Assembly (NCBI GenBank): GCA_017472105.1
Contig: JAFUQY010000119.1
Span: 1 to 17,543 of the forward strand
Direction of reading: 5' to 3'
Source of the DNA: Clostridia bacterium
Lineage (GTDB): Bacteria; Bacillota_A; Clostridia; Oscillospirales; CAG-272
Length of the DNA stretch: 17,543 nucleotides
The translations under genes were made by a program, and so were the position numbers. The notes below the pieces were generated by a model. That model was not told the DNA's origin. It did not search any database and was given only the letters and a program-made list of their open reading frames with translations. This document shows, in pieces, positions 1 through 6,405 of this stretch (within the stretch, counting starts at the first letter, position 1; the number at the start of each line of letters is the position of its first letter).

Positions 1-72
1 CTGAGTGTCCCTGACAATAAGGTAGGTTCGCAAAAAATCACAATTGCACGTTGTATGAACCCCTTGCCCGCG

Positions 73-131
73 CACTTTCTTCGAAAGTGAAGCCTTGGGT
101 CCAGGCATCACTTTCATCTCTGATGAAAGTG
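73..131. repeat. Pair of short palindromes sharing CACTTTC/GAAAGTG arms
   Basis: Two perfect hairpins lie close together. The first has arms CACTTTC (73-79) and GAAAGTG (83-89) with a TTC loop. The second has arms CACTTTCATC (109-118) and GATGAAAGTG (122-131) with a TCT loop. They share the same outer seven bases, so they look like two related copies of one small palindromic element. Neither is followed by a T-run, so they are poor intrinsic terminators on either strand. They could be an intergenic palindromic repeat family, part of a structured RNA, or protein-binding sites; the sequence does not decide between these. Confidence 0.6.
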
Positions 132-145
132 GCTGGTCGCCGAAT

Positions 146-172
146 CGAGAGCCCGGCTGCGGAGGGTTCTCG
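146..172. other. Third hairpin in the gene-free left flank
   Basis: CGAGAGCCC (146-154) pairs with GGGTTCTCG (164-172) over 9 bp with one G-U or mismatch position, depending on strand, around a 9-nt loop. It follows the two CACTTTC palindromes directly. No T-run follows. The rest of 1-318 shows no recognisable gene: the only frame open from the left edge on the + strand stops at 88-90 after 29 unrecognisable codons. Confidence 0.45.
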
Positions 173-199
173 CGCCGCCTGCGTAGGGCATTAAATCAT

Positions 200-229
200 T
201 TGAAAAGCGGAGCTTTTCTACAATAAAAT
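200..229 (+). promoter_or_regulatory. Candidate promoter for the M42 peptidase operon, with a palindrome in the spacer
   Basis: TTGAAA (200-205) and TAAAAT (224-229) each match five of six consensus bases of a sigma-A promoter and are 18 bp apart. The spacer is almost wholly taken up by a perfect inverted repeat, GAAAAGC (202-208) and GCTTTTC (212-218) with a GGA loop. A palindrome there is a natural place for a repressor to bind, but the repeat could equally be a fourth member of the hairpin cluster and the promoter match accidental. The leader to the ATG at 319 would be about 80 nt, very A-rich and poor in structure. Confidence 0.35.
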
Positions 230-318
230 TCCTAACAATTCAGAAAAACCAACCGTCTGTAAGACAAACCCACAAAAAACAAAAACTAAAAATTATCCGA
301 CAGGAGCCACATAATCCC

Positions 319-1335
319 ATGTTTACCTTAACCAAAAAAATCTGCAAGCCCGTTTCCGTTTCCGGACGCGAACAGGCCGTTGCCGGCGTCATCGCCGAGG
401 AAATCGCACCCTACGTCGATTCCGTTACCACCGACGCACTCGGCAACCTCATCGCTTTCAAGGCAGGCTGTTCCGAAAACAAAAAGAAGCTCATGTTCGC
501 CGCACATATCGACGAAATCGGCTTCATCGTAACCTATATCGAAGAAAACGGCTTCATCCGCTTCAATACCCTCGGCGGCATCAACTTCGCATCTGCGGCT
601 TATACGCAGGTCGTGTTCGAAAACGGCCTCCGCGGCGTGCTCGTTCCCGAAACCGGCGTGGGCGCAAACGAATTCCGTCAGGAAAAGTTCGTCGTCGATA
701 TCGGATGCAAAAACCGTAAGGAAGCACAGCGCAAGGTCAAGATCGGCGATACCTTTGCCGTTGCTTCCGATCTCATCAAGCTCGCAGGCACACGCGCGGC
801 AGGCAGACCCCTTGACGACCGCATCGGCGCCGTTGTCCTCATCGAAGCCGCAAAGAGACTCGCTCAGAGAGGTTCCTGCGCCAACGATACCTACTTCGTT
901 TTCACCGTGCAGGAGGAAGTCGGATGCCGCGGCTCCAAGACCTCCGCATATGCCATCCAGCCCGACGTGGGCATCGCTCTCGACGTAACCGGTACAGGGG
1001 ATACCCAGGGCGCAAAACCCATGGCTATCGCTCTCGGTGACGGCGCGGCAATCAAGATCAAGGACTCCTCCGTTGTCTGCGACAGAAACCTCGTTGACAA
1101 GATGATCTCCGTTGCCAAGACCCAGCGCATCCGTTATCAGCTCGAAATCCTCTCCGGCGGCGGTACCGATACCTCCTCCATGCAGCAGGCGGCGGGCGGT
1201 GCCATTGCGGGATGCATCTCCATTCCTACCCGCTATATCCATTCCTCCGTGGAAACCATCGACATGGCGGACGTCGAAGAATGCGTCAAGCTGACCCAGG
1301 CACTCTGCGAAGCGGATCTGTCCGATATCGCGTAA
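319..1335 (+). CDS. M42 family metallo-aminopeptidase
   Basis: This is a 338-aa cytoplasmic zinc/cobalt aminopeptidase of the M42 (glutamyl aminopeptidase / FrvX / endoglucanase M) family, near the family's usual 340-360 residues. The metal and catalytic residues are visible in order: AHIDEIG (H63, D65), RPLDDR (D166 as the bridging Asp), QEEVGCRG (E199 as catalytic base, E200 as ligand), ALDVTGTGD (D222) and YIHSSVE (H308). Known members form tetrahedral dodecamers that trim peptides; some were once misnamed cellulases. The ATG at 319 follows AGGAG (302-306) with a rather long 12-nt spacing. A YhcH-family gene follows after 11 nt, so the two are co-transcribed. The pairing suggests a housekeeping or sugar-linked role rather than membership of the operon on the other strand. 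Family assignment is firm; substrate specificity is unknown. Confidence 0.93.
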   Translation: MFTLTKKICKPVSVSGREQAVAGVIAEEIAPYVDSVTTDALGNLIAFKAGCSENKKKLMFAAHIDEIGFIVTYIEENGFIRFNTLGGINFASAAYTQVVFENGLRGVLVPETGVGANEFRQEKFVVDIGCKNRKEAQRKVKIGDTFAVASDLIKLAGTRAAGRPLDDRIGAVVLIEAAKRLAQRGSCANDTYFVFTVQEEVGCRGSKTSAYAIQPDVGIALDVTGTGDTQGAKPMAIALGDGAAIKIKDSSVVCDRNLVDKMISVAKTQRIRYQLEILSGGGTDTSSMQQAAGGAIAGCISIPTRYIHSSVETIDMADVEECVKLTQALCEADLSDIA

Positions 1336-1346
1336 CGGAGACTGAC

Positions 1347-1814
1347 ATGATACTCGACCACATCAGAAACCGGCATTTGTACGCATCTCTCGGAGACGGC
1401 ATCGCGGCGGCACTGGACTACTGCGCTGACGCACTGGAGAAGTATAACACAACCGGTGCGTTCACGGAAGGAGACGTGGAGATCGGCGGAGGCGTTGTCA
1501 TGAAGACTCATCCCGTCACCACCCGCTCCGCTGAGAACTGTACCTATGAAGCGCATTACAAATACCTCGATATCCACTTCGTCGTGTACGGCGGCGAGCG
1601 GATCGGATATGCGGATGTGAAAAATCTCACCGTCACGGAAGATATGCCGGAGAAGGATCTGGTGCTTCTGGAAGGCGAGGGCGATTTTCTCACCGTGATG
1701 CCCGGGTATTTCGTGATTACATACCCCGATGACGCCCACGCACCCGCCGTCGCGATGGAAAATCCCGGCGAGGTCTACGGCAAAATCGTCGCAAAAATCC
1801 CGGTAAATGCATAA
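1347..1814 (+). CDS. YhcH/YjgK/YiaL family protein (DUF386, cupin-like sugar protein)
   Basis: This 155-aa protein belongs to the YhcH/YjgK/YiaL (EbgC-like) beta-barrel family. Relatives include the E. coli EbgC subunit and proteins of sialic acid and other sugar catabolic operons, where they are thought to act as metal-dependent sugar anomerases or isomerases. The characteristic metal-site stretch is present: E68-A-H70 followed by K72, D75 and H77, then a second half with PGYFVITYPDDAH (H131). The reading frame stays open upstream inside the M42 gene. The ATG at 1347 is preferred because it has GGAG (1337-1340) at good spacing and gives the family's normal length. It ends just before a strong terminator and is the last gene of the two-gene + strand operon. 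The family call is firm; the exact reaction is inferred. Confidence 0.88.
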   Translation: MILDHIRNRHLYASLGDGIAAALDYCADALEKYNTTGAFTEGDVEIGGGVVMKTHPVTTRSAENCTYEAHYKYLDIHFVVYGGERIGYADVKNLTVTEDMPEKDLVLLEGEGDFLTVMPGYFVITYPDDAHAPAVAMENPGEVYGKIVAKIPVNA

Positions 1815-1818
1815 AAAG

Positions 1819-1856
1819 AACTGCTGTATTGGAAAACAAATTCCGATACAGCAGTT
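1819..1856. terminator. Bidirectional intrinsic terminator
   Basis: Sixteen paired bases (1819-1834 with 1841-1856, one T-G wobble) enclose a 6-nt AACAAA loop. The + strand side runs on into TTTTCT. On the - strand the stem is followed by TTCTTTTTAT. It sits between two convergent genes, the YhcH-family gene ending at 1814 and the sigma factor gene ending at 1868, so it can stop transcription from both sides. Confidence 0.85.
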
Positions 1857-1867
1857 TTCTGTTTGCC

Positions 1868-3526
1868 TTATGCCGGCAGAATCAGGGTCATCAGAGCTTT
1901 TCTCTGGTGTTCTTCCGGTTCTTTCAGCCTGCCGGAGTCAAGGAGCGCGCGGATGCAGTGCAGGAGGAACCAGCCGTCGGAGTGGAAGACGTATTGCAGC
2001 TCGTACTCCTTCACGCGGCGGAGATGTGCCGGGACGGAATCGAGCACTGCGTTGACGTACGGTGCCTTGAGTGCTTCAAATTCCGCGGCGTATTTCTCTT
2101 TCAGCTGTGCGCCGATGGCGAGAAGCTGTGCCTTGATCTCAGCGTCCTCGAGGAATACCACCTGCCATGCGGCTTTGAACATACCGTCCGGATCTCCGCA
2201 GACCTTCATGTATCCCTTTTCGCAGAGCCATGCGTATTCGCCGCGGGAGAGGAGCGCTTCCTCTTCGTGTTCATACAGCGAGAGCACGCGGGAGGAATCC
2301 GTACGGAACTGGAATGCACCGCCGCGATCGGACCATTCGCTGTCAATCTGCCAGAGCATCCTGCCGCCGGACTGATTCCACATCGGACCGCACCAGTTGT
2401 TCATGTACACGTAGTCGTCCGGGAGCAGAATATCGTCGTCGACAACTGCCGCGTGGATGATGTTGTGCCCGCCGTCGGGTCGGATGGTCGCCACGGATTC
2501 AAAGGGAATCTTTTCTTCGAACCGATCCTCACCGGACTGCGCCGCAATGTACGGGATGAGCGACCACAGGATGAAGTTGCGGTCGGGTGCGGGATCCTTC
2601 GTCAGCGAAACGGGCTCGCCGGACTGATGGCACCGGATGCGGCTGTCGTCGAGGATTCCGGAGGACACCAGCTCGTCGTACAGGTCGTTTGCGAAACCCG
2701 CGGCGGCCTTTTTGTACATCGCGTCCTGCATCACGAGAAGCTCACGGGTCGGCTCGCTGATGATGAAGTTCACGATGTACCCGTCCTTCGTCTTATTCAG
2801 AAGCCCGTATTCCTCGAGATATTCCGCCTCCGCTTCCACGTAAACCGGGGATACACCGAGGTCGTCCGCGATTTCGGATATCGTCTTCGCACGGTTCCGC
2901 ACCGCGTAGCAGATGTTCTGATTCAAAGGGGAGCGGAAGAAATCGCCGGTGGTTTTCGTGCCTGCCGAACCGTTGATGCCGATGGAATTGAATTTGATGG
3001 GGTTGAATTTGAGATCACTTGGATGTCGTGTCATGTCCATACCTCTTTTCAGTTCTTTCTTTGCCTCGAACAGATGCCACTTCACGGTGCCTGCGGGAAT
3101 TCCGAGCTGAGCCGCGATGTCCGCCTGCTTTTTGTTCTCGAAATAGTAGGCGATGACGATCTTCCGCTGGAGGGAGGACAGATACGCAATCTCGCGGCGC
3201 AGTTTTTCCTCGGATTCCCGGCGCAGGAGGTCTTCCTCGATGTCCGATCCATCCGAAATAAGCTCCGCGGCATCCTCGATGGGGACTCCGATGAAGTGCT
3301 TCTGATTGTCCCGGTAGTAGTTGGCAAGCGCATTGTGTGCCGCCGTCCACAGGAATTTCACGGGATCGTCGATGTCGTCGCGCCGGAGCAGGACGGAAAA
3401 TACCTTCGCCGCAATTTCCTGCGAGAGATCCTCAGCGTCCTCGGGGGTACGGCATCGTCTGAGTGCGAATCCGTAAATCTGACCGAGGTGTTCCGTTGTG
3501 ATCCGTTCTGCGTCTTCTCTGTTCAT
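1868..3526 (-). CDS. ECF-type RNA polymerase sigma factor with long C-terminal extension
   Basis: This is a 552-aa protein whose first 160 residues are a group IV (ECF) sigma-70 factor. Region 2 (about residues 10-75) carries DAEDLSQEIAAKVF. Region 4 (about 112-162) carries a helix-turn-helix, ADIAAQLGIPAGTVKWHLFEAKKEL. Most ECF factors stop there at 170-200 residues. Here a linker with a KFNPIKFNS-like repeat leads to a second, winged-helix-like segment (about 201-256: TISEIADDLGVSP followed by EYLEEYGLLNK), then about 300 residues with no family I recognise and no clear membrane segment. The extension may sense a signal in place of an anti-sigma factor. An upstream ATG at 3583 is in frame but lacks a ribosome site. 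The ATG at 3526, with only a weak AAGAG ahead of it, starts exactly where sigma region 2 homologues begin. No anti-sigma gene is adjacent. Confidence 0.85.
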   Translation of the reverse strand: MNREDAERITTEHLGQIYGFALRRCRTPEDAEDLSQEIAAKVFSVLLRRDDIDDPVKFLWTAAHNALANYYRDNQKHFIGVPIEDAAELISDGSDIEEDLLRRESEEKLRREIAYLSSLQRKIVIAYYFENKKQADIAAQLGIPAGTVKWHLFEAKKELKRGMDMTRHPSDLKFNPIKFNSIGINGSAGTKTTGDFFRSPLNQNICYAVRNRAKTISEIADDLGVSPVYVEAEAEYLEEYGLLNKTKDGYIVNFIISEPTRELLVMQDAMYKKAAAGFANDLYDELVSSGILDDSRIRCHQSGEPVSLTKDPAPDRNFILWSLIPYIAAQSGEDRFEEKIPFESVATIRPDGGHNIIHAAVVDDDILLPDDYVYMNNWCGPMWNQSGGRMLWQIDSEWSDRGGAFQFRTDSSRVLSLYEHEEEALLSRGEYAWLCEKGYMKVCGDPDGMFKAAWQVVFLEDAEIKAQLLAIGAQLKEKYAAEFEALKAPYVNAVLDSVPAHLRRVKEYELQYVFHSDGWFLLHCIRALLDSGRLKEPEEHQRKALMTLILPA

Positions 3527-3586
3527 GGCGTTTTCTCTTTCTGCTGGTCTGTTGATTTGTCTCTGAAAGCTGCTTTCACTCATACA

Positions 3587-3609
3587 GACACGCGGACTGA
3601 AAAAAGGTT
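3587..3609 (-). promoter_or_regulatory. Candidate ECF-type promoter upstream of the sigma factor gene
   Basis: Read on the - strand, AACC followed by six T (3609-3600) resembles the AAC-type -35 element of ECF sigma factors. TGTC (3590-3587) lies 16 nt after the AAC triplet and resembles a GTC-containing -10 element. The start point would fall near 3580, past the in-frame ATG at 3583, which supports the ATG at 3526 as the true start. If correct, the sigma factor may direct its own transcription. The match is short and could be chance. Confidence 0.28.
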
Positions 3610-3614
3610 GGCGG

Positions 3615-3635
3615 ATTTTCTGAAATTTTCTGAAA
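3615..3635. repeat. Tandem ATTTTCTGAAA repeat with 10-bp period
   Basis: ATTTTCTGAAA occurs at 3615-3625 and again at 3625-3635, overlapping by one base, so the two copies lie one helical turn apart on the same DNA face. The tract is between the end of the GH43 gene (3638) and the candidate sigma-factor promoter. A regulator-binding site is possible; it may also be simple A/T-rich filler. Confidence 0.4.
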
Positions 3636-3637
3636 AA

Positions 3638-4672
3638 TTATTTCTTTCCCGTATCTCCGGAGGGCAGGGGATATGCTTCACCGAACGGGATGGGCTCACC
3701 GATGTGCGGGAATCCGGTTTCGTCGAAGTACACCCGCTGTGCGCACATGTGACGGGGCAGGGGACTGTCGTTCGGGTTGTGCTCGGTGACGGCGTGGTAG
3801 GCAATCCATGTCTCGCTTCCGTCCGGGGACTTGAAGAACGATGCGTGACCCGGTGCATAAACGCCGTTTGCGAACGAGAAGAGCGGCACGTCATCCTTCA
3901 CCCACGCGCTGATGTTGAGAGGATCGTCGCCCACAAATTCCATGATGCCGAGGCAGTATTCGTCAATCCAGCAGCCGTTCGCGGAGTAGACGATGAAGGT
4001 TCTGCCTGCGTGCTCGAGGAAGTATGCACCTTCAAGGATGCGCTGATCGCCGGAGTAAGGCGGAACCAGCTCCCACGGATACGTCGCGCGTCCGATGATG
4101 ACGGGATCACCCTTCAGCTCGGTCGGGGACGCCATTTCCTGAATCACCAGCTCGCCGCGGTCAATATCCATGCACCGCGAGAAGCAGCAGAACAGGCGGC
4201 CGTTCTTTTTGTCCTTCCAGATCGTGCAGTCGATGGCGGATTCGGTCTCCGAGAGAAGTCCTGCGAAGTCAAAGCCGTCGAAGGGGTCGGAGGTGCGGGA
4301 TTTCAGCACGAAGGTGCGCATTTTTCTGTCCACGTAGTCCTTGGTCGGATGGCAGGATGCGGCGGCGTAGATGTACCACAGACCGTCGATTTTGTGCAGC
4401 TCCGATGCCCAGACGCCGTTGTACAGACCGTTTCGTTCGTCCTCCGTGGTGAACACCGTGATCTGCTCGTCGAAGAGTGCGGAGAGGGTGCGTCCCCGGC
4501 AGACGTTGATTCCGTGCGGGTTGAACCGCGAGCGGCAGGCGTAGTAGTACCCGGTTTCGGGATCGTAGGACACGGACGGATCCGCAAAATCCGGAATCAC
4601 AGGATTCTGACACATCGGACGTTCATCGGGAACGCGCGCGGGAATCCGGAAATTTTCGTTCTTTTTCAGCAT
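3638..4672 (-). CDS. Glycoside hydrolase family 43-type enzyme (intracellular)
   Basis: This 344-aa five-bladed beta-propeller enzyme is of the GH43 type, whose members are inverting arabinofuranosidases, arabinanases, xylosidases and galactosidases. The three expected carboxylates are in place: D31 in FADPSV (general base), D148 in SAIDCTIW (pKa modulator) and E214 in ILEGAYF (general acid). Other family landmarks are GVWASELHKIDGLWYIY (about 87-102) and the late histidine in APGHASFF (H276). No signal peptide is present, so it should act on imported oligosaccharides. The ATG follows GGAGG at 7-nt spacing. It is the last gene of the six-gene operon, 33 nt after the second propeller enzyme. 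An exo-acting alpha-L-arabinofuranosidase is a reasonable guess from overall resemblance, but the substrate is not proven by sequence. Confidence 0.88.
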   Translation of the reverse strand: MLKKNENFRIPARVPDERPMCQNPVIPDFADPSVSYDPETGYYYACRSRFNPHGINVCRGRTLSALFDEQITVFTTEDERNGLYNGVWASELHKIDGLWYIYAAASCHPTKDYVDRKMRTFVLKSRTSDPFDGFDFAGLLSETESAIDCTIWKDKKNGRLFCCFSRCMDIDRGELVIQEMASPTELKGDPVIIGRATYPWELVPPYSGDQRILEGAYFLEHAGRTFIVYSANGCWIDEYCLGIMEFVGDDPLNISAWVKDDVPLFSFANGVYAPGHASFFKSPDGSETWIAYHAVTEHNPNDSPLPRHMCAQRVYFDETGFPHIGEPIPFGEAYPLPSGDTGKK

Positions 4673-4705
4673 GGTGATACCTCCGGTGATATTTTTAAAC
4701 AGGAT

Positions 4706-5548
4706 TTATTTCCACGAAAGCGGCGCAATGGAGACACAGCCGGGATGCGGCATCGGTTTGCCCGTCCATCCGCAGGTGGTGATGAAGTACTCGCCGTTCA
4801 CTTCCAGCACCTCTCCGGCATGCGCGTACAGATGGGTGATGGGCTCGTTTCCGCCGTTGTAGACGCCGAAGCGGTGCGGATTTTCCGACGCGAACACGAG
4901 GGTGTCGTTGTAGGTTTCGTCCGAGCAGTCGGTGTAGGTGACAAAGAGATAGTACAGCCCGTCCTTCTTCACGACAAACGGGGACTCCATGGCACCCCAG
5001 CCCGGTCTGAGCGGAGCGTCGTCACCGGATGTGAGCGCAAATCCGTCGAACTCCCACGTCAGAAGATCCGACGAGCGGAAGCAGGACACCGCGCCTTTTC
5101 TGTCGTGTACGCCGACGATGTACATGAGATAGCTGCCGTCGTCGAGTCTGAGCACGAAGTGATCCCGGTGTGCGCCCATCAGCGGCTCGTTTTTCAGCGT
5201 AACGTGCGTGCCGAACCATTCGTACATGTCGAACGAAACCGCGAGCTGTGTCGGGGACGGGCCGTAGAACATGAAGTAGTTGCCGTCCTTTTCGATGACG
5301 CACGGTGCCCATGCGAGCGTACCGCGGTCAACGGATCGTCCGACTTCGGTGAAGGGCGCATCGAGACTGTCACCGACGCCGTGGACGAAGTAGCGTTCGT
5401 TGTAGGAGTTTGCCGCAAAGCTCGTGATGCCGTACAGGTGCCATTTTCCGTCCGCACCCATGACGACGCAGTGGTCGTTGACGTAGTTGCCGTTCTTCTC
5501 CGGCTTGAAGAGGACGCGCCAGTCCCCGGATATGTATGGAATTTTCAT
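4706..5548 (-). CDS. Five-bladed beta-propeller glycosidase, GH32/GH43-like
   Basis: This 280-aa protein has the repeating short beta-strand pattern of GH32/GH43/GH68-like propellers, for example WAPCVIEKDGNYFMFYG (80-96), DGSYLMYIVG (137-146) and KKDGLYYLFVTYT (194-206). Candidate active-site residues are D25 in YVNDH as base, R128-D129 in AHRDHF as the middle carboxylate, and E188 in GAMESP as acid, a GH32-like arrangement. There is no signal peptide. An open frame extends 101 codons upstream into the radical SAM gene. The ATG at 5548 is chosen because GGAGG stands 5 nt ahead of it and the propeller begins there. It lies 17 nt after the radical SAM gene. The clan is fairly sure; family and substrate are not. 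It is shorter than most GH32 or GH43 enzymes because it consists of little more than the propeller. Confidence 0.8.
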   Translation of the reverse strand: MKIPYISGDWRVLFKPEKNGNYVNDHCVVMGADGKWHLYGITSFAANSYNERYFVHGVGDSLDAPFTEVGRSVDRGTLAWAPCVIEKDGNYFMFYGPSPTQLAVSFDMYEWFGTHVTLKNEPLMGAHRDHFVLRLDDGSYLMYIVGVHDRKGAVSCFRSSDLLTWEFDGFALTSGDDAPLRPGWGAMESPFVVKKDGLYYLFVTYTDCSDETYNDTLVFASENPHRFGVYNGGNEPITHLYAHAGEVLEVNGEYFITTCGWTGKPMPHPGCVSIAPLSWK

Positions 5549-5565
5549 GTTTCCTCCGATGCTCG

Positions 5566-6402
5566 TCAGTAATTCCGGATTGCCGCGTAACCGCATCTCT
5601 GGCAGAGCGGCTCGTCGATTTTCCGGTTTTCGTGGGATTGTTTCAGCCGCACGGCGCGGGGATTTGCGAGAATTTCGCTGAGCTCCTGCGTGTACAGATT
5701 TCCGAGCGGGATGGCACCGTCCGCGTCGAGACAGCAGGGAACCACCGTCCCGTCGGAGAGAATCCCGATCTGATTCCGCAGACCGTAGCAGGCGTTGGTG
5801 TCCCCGCGGTATTCGGCGTTCTCGTCCGGCCAGTCGAATTTCTCGCCCCATTCGAGGAAGAGTCTGTCAGCAATTTTGTAGCCGGAGAAAATTTCGCGCC
5901 AGTCCCCGGGGAACGTGGAGTGCATGCGGGTGAGAATTGTTTCGTTGAGACTGTCCGCACCGCCGGCGTTCCACAGCCGCATCACGGAAATAATCCCGCG
6001 CGCGGAGGCGTCCCGGCAGAAGGCAAAGCAGCCGTCAAGGTAGTCCTCGAGCGAAATGTTCAGATGATTGACCTCGTACGAATGCAGGGATACGCTGACC
6101 TTGTGCAGTGCAGGGGCTGAGAGCAGGATATCCCGCTGTCTTTGAAGCAGGGTTCCGTTCGTTGTCAGGATCACGCGCATGCCCATCTCCCCGGCAATGG
6201 CGAGAAATTCCGCAAGACGGGGATGCAGGAGCGGCTCGCCCATGAGATGGAAGTAGAGAAACTCCACATGTCCTTTCAGCTTCGAGACGACGGCGGTGAA
6301 CTCTTCCGTTGTCACGTAGCGGATCGGGCGGCGGGTTCCGTGGCAGAAGGTGCAGGCGAGATTGCAGGCGTTGGTGATTTCAAAAAATGCTTTCTTCAGC
6401 AT
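5566..6402 (-). CDS. Radical SAM protein with SPASM-like C-terminal cluster
   Basis: This 278-aa protein begins almost directly with the radical SAM motif, C13-x3-C17-x2-C20, followed by the GEPLLHP stretch (55-61) typical of SPASM/Twitch enzymes. The C-terminal cysteines C205, C223-C224, C267 and C270 (CYGLRNQIGILSDGTVVPCC, then CQRCG) can bind an auxiliary [4Fe-4S] cluster. Known relatives modify peptides or proteins, such as RiPP maturases and anaerobic sulfatase-maturing enzymes, or small molecules. The gene is translationally coupled to the lipoprotein glycosidase: that gene's stop (6406-6408) is 3 nt before this ATG, and the GGAG ribosome site overlaps the stop. No precursor peptide or sulfatase is visible nearby, so the substrate is unknown. 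It lacks the SGGEP motif and ferredoxin pair of glycyl-radical activases. Confidence 0.87.
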   Translation of the reverse strand: MLKKAFFEITNACNLACTFCHGTRRPIRYVTTEEFTAVVSKLKGHVEFLYFHLMGEPLLHPRLAEFLAIAGEMGMRVILTTNGTLLQRQRDILLSAPALHKVSVSLHSYEVNHLNISLEDYLDGCFAFCRDASARGIISVMRLWNAGGADSLNETILTRMHSTFPGDWREIFSGYKIADRLFLEWGEKFDWPDENAEYRGDTNACYGLRNQIGILSDGTVVPCCLDADGAIPLGNLYTQELSEILANPRAVRLKQSHENRKIDEPLCQRCGYAAIRNY

Positions 6403-6405
6403 GAT

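Noticed and set aside
73..218. CRISPR array
   Set aside because: The repeats are palindromic hairpins of different lengths without regularly spaced identical direct repeats, and no cas gene is present.
1829..5572. A 1247-codon open frame on the + strand, antisense to three genes
   Set aside because: The - strand in this stretch encodes a sigma factor and two propeller glycosidases with intact motifs and ribosome sites. The long antisense frame has no recognisable domain and no start context, and follows from GC-rich third codon positions.
5566..6402. The radical SAM protein as the activase for the glycyl-radical enzyme
   Set aside because: It has GEPLLHP rather than the SGGEP motif, carries SPASM cysteines in place of a ferredoxin pair, and is in a different operon.
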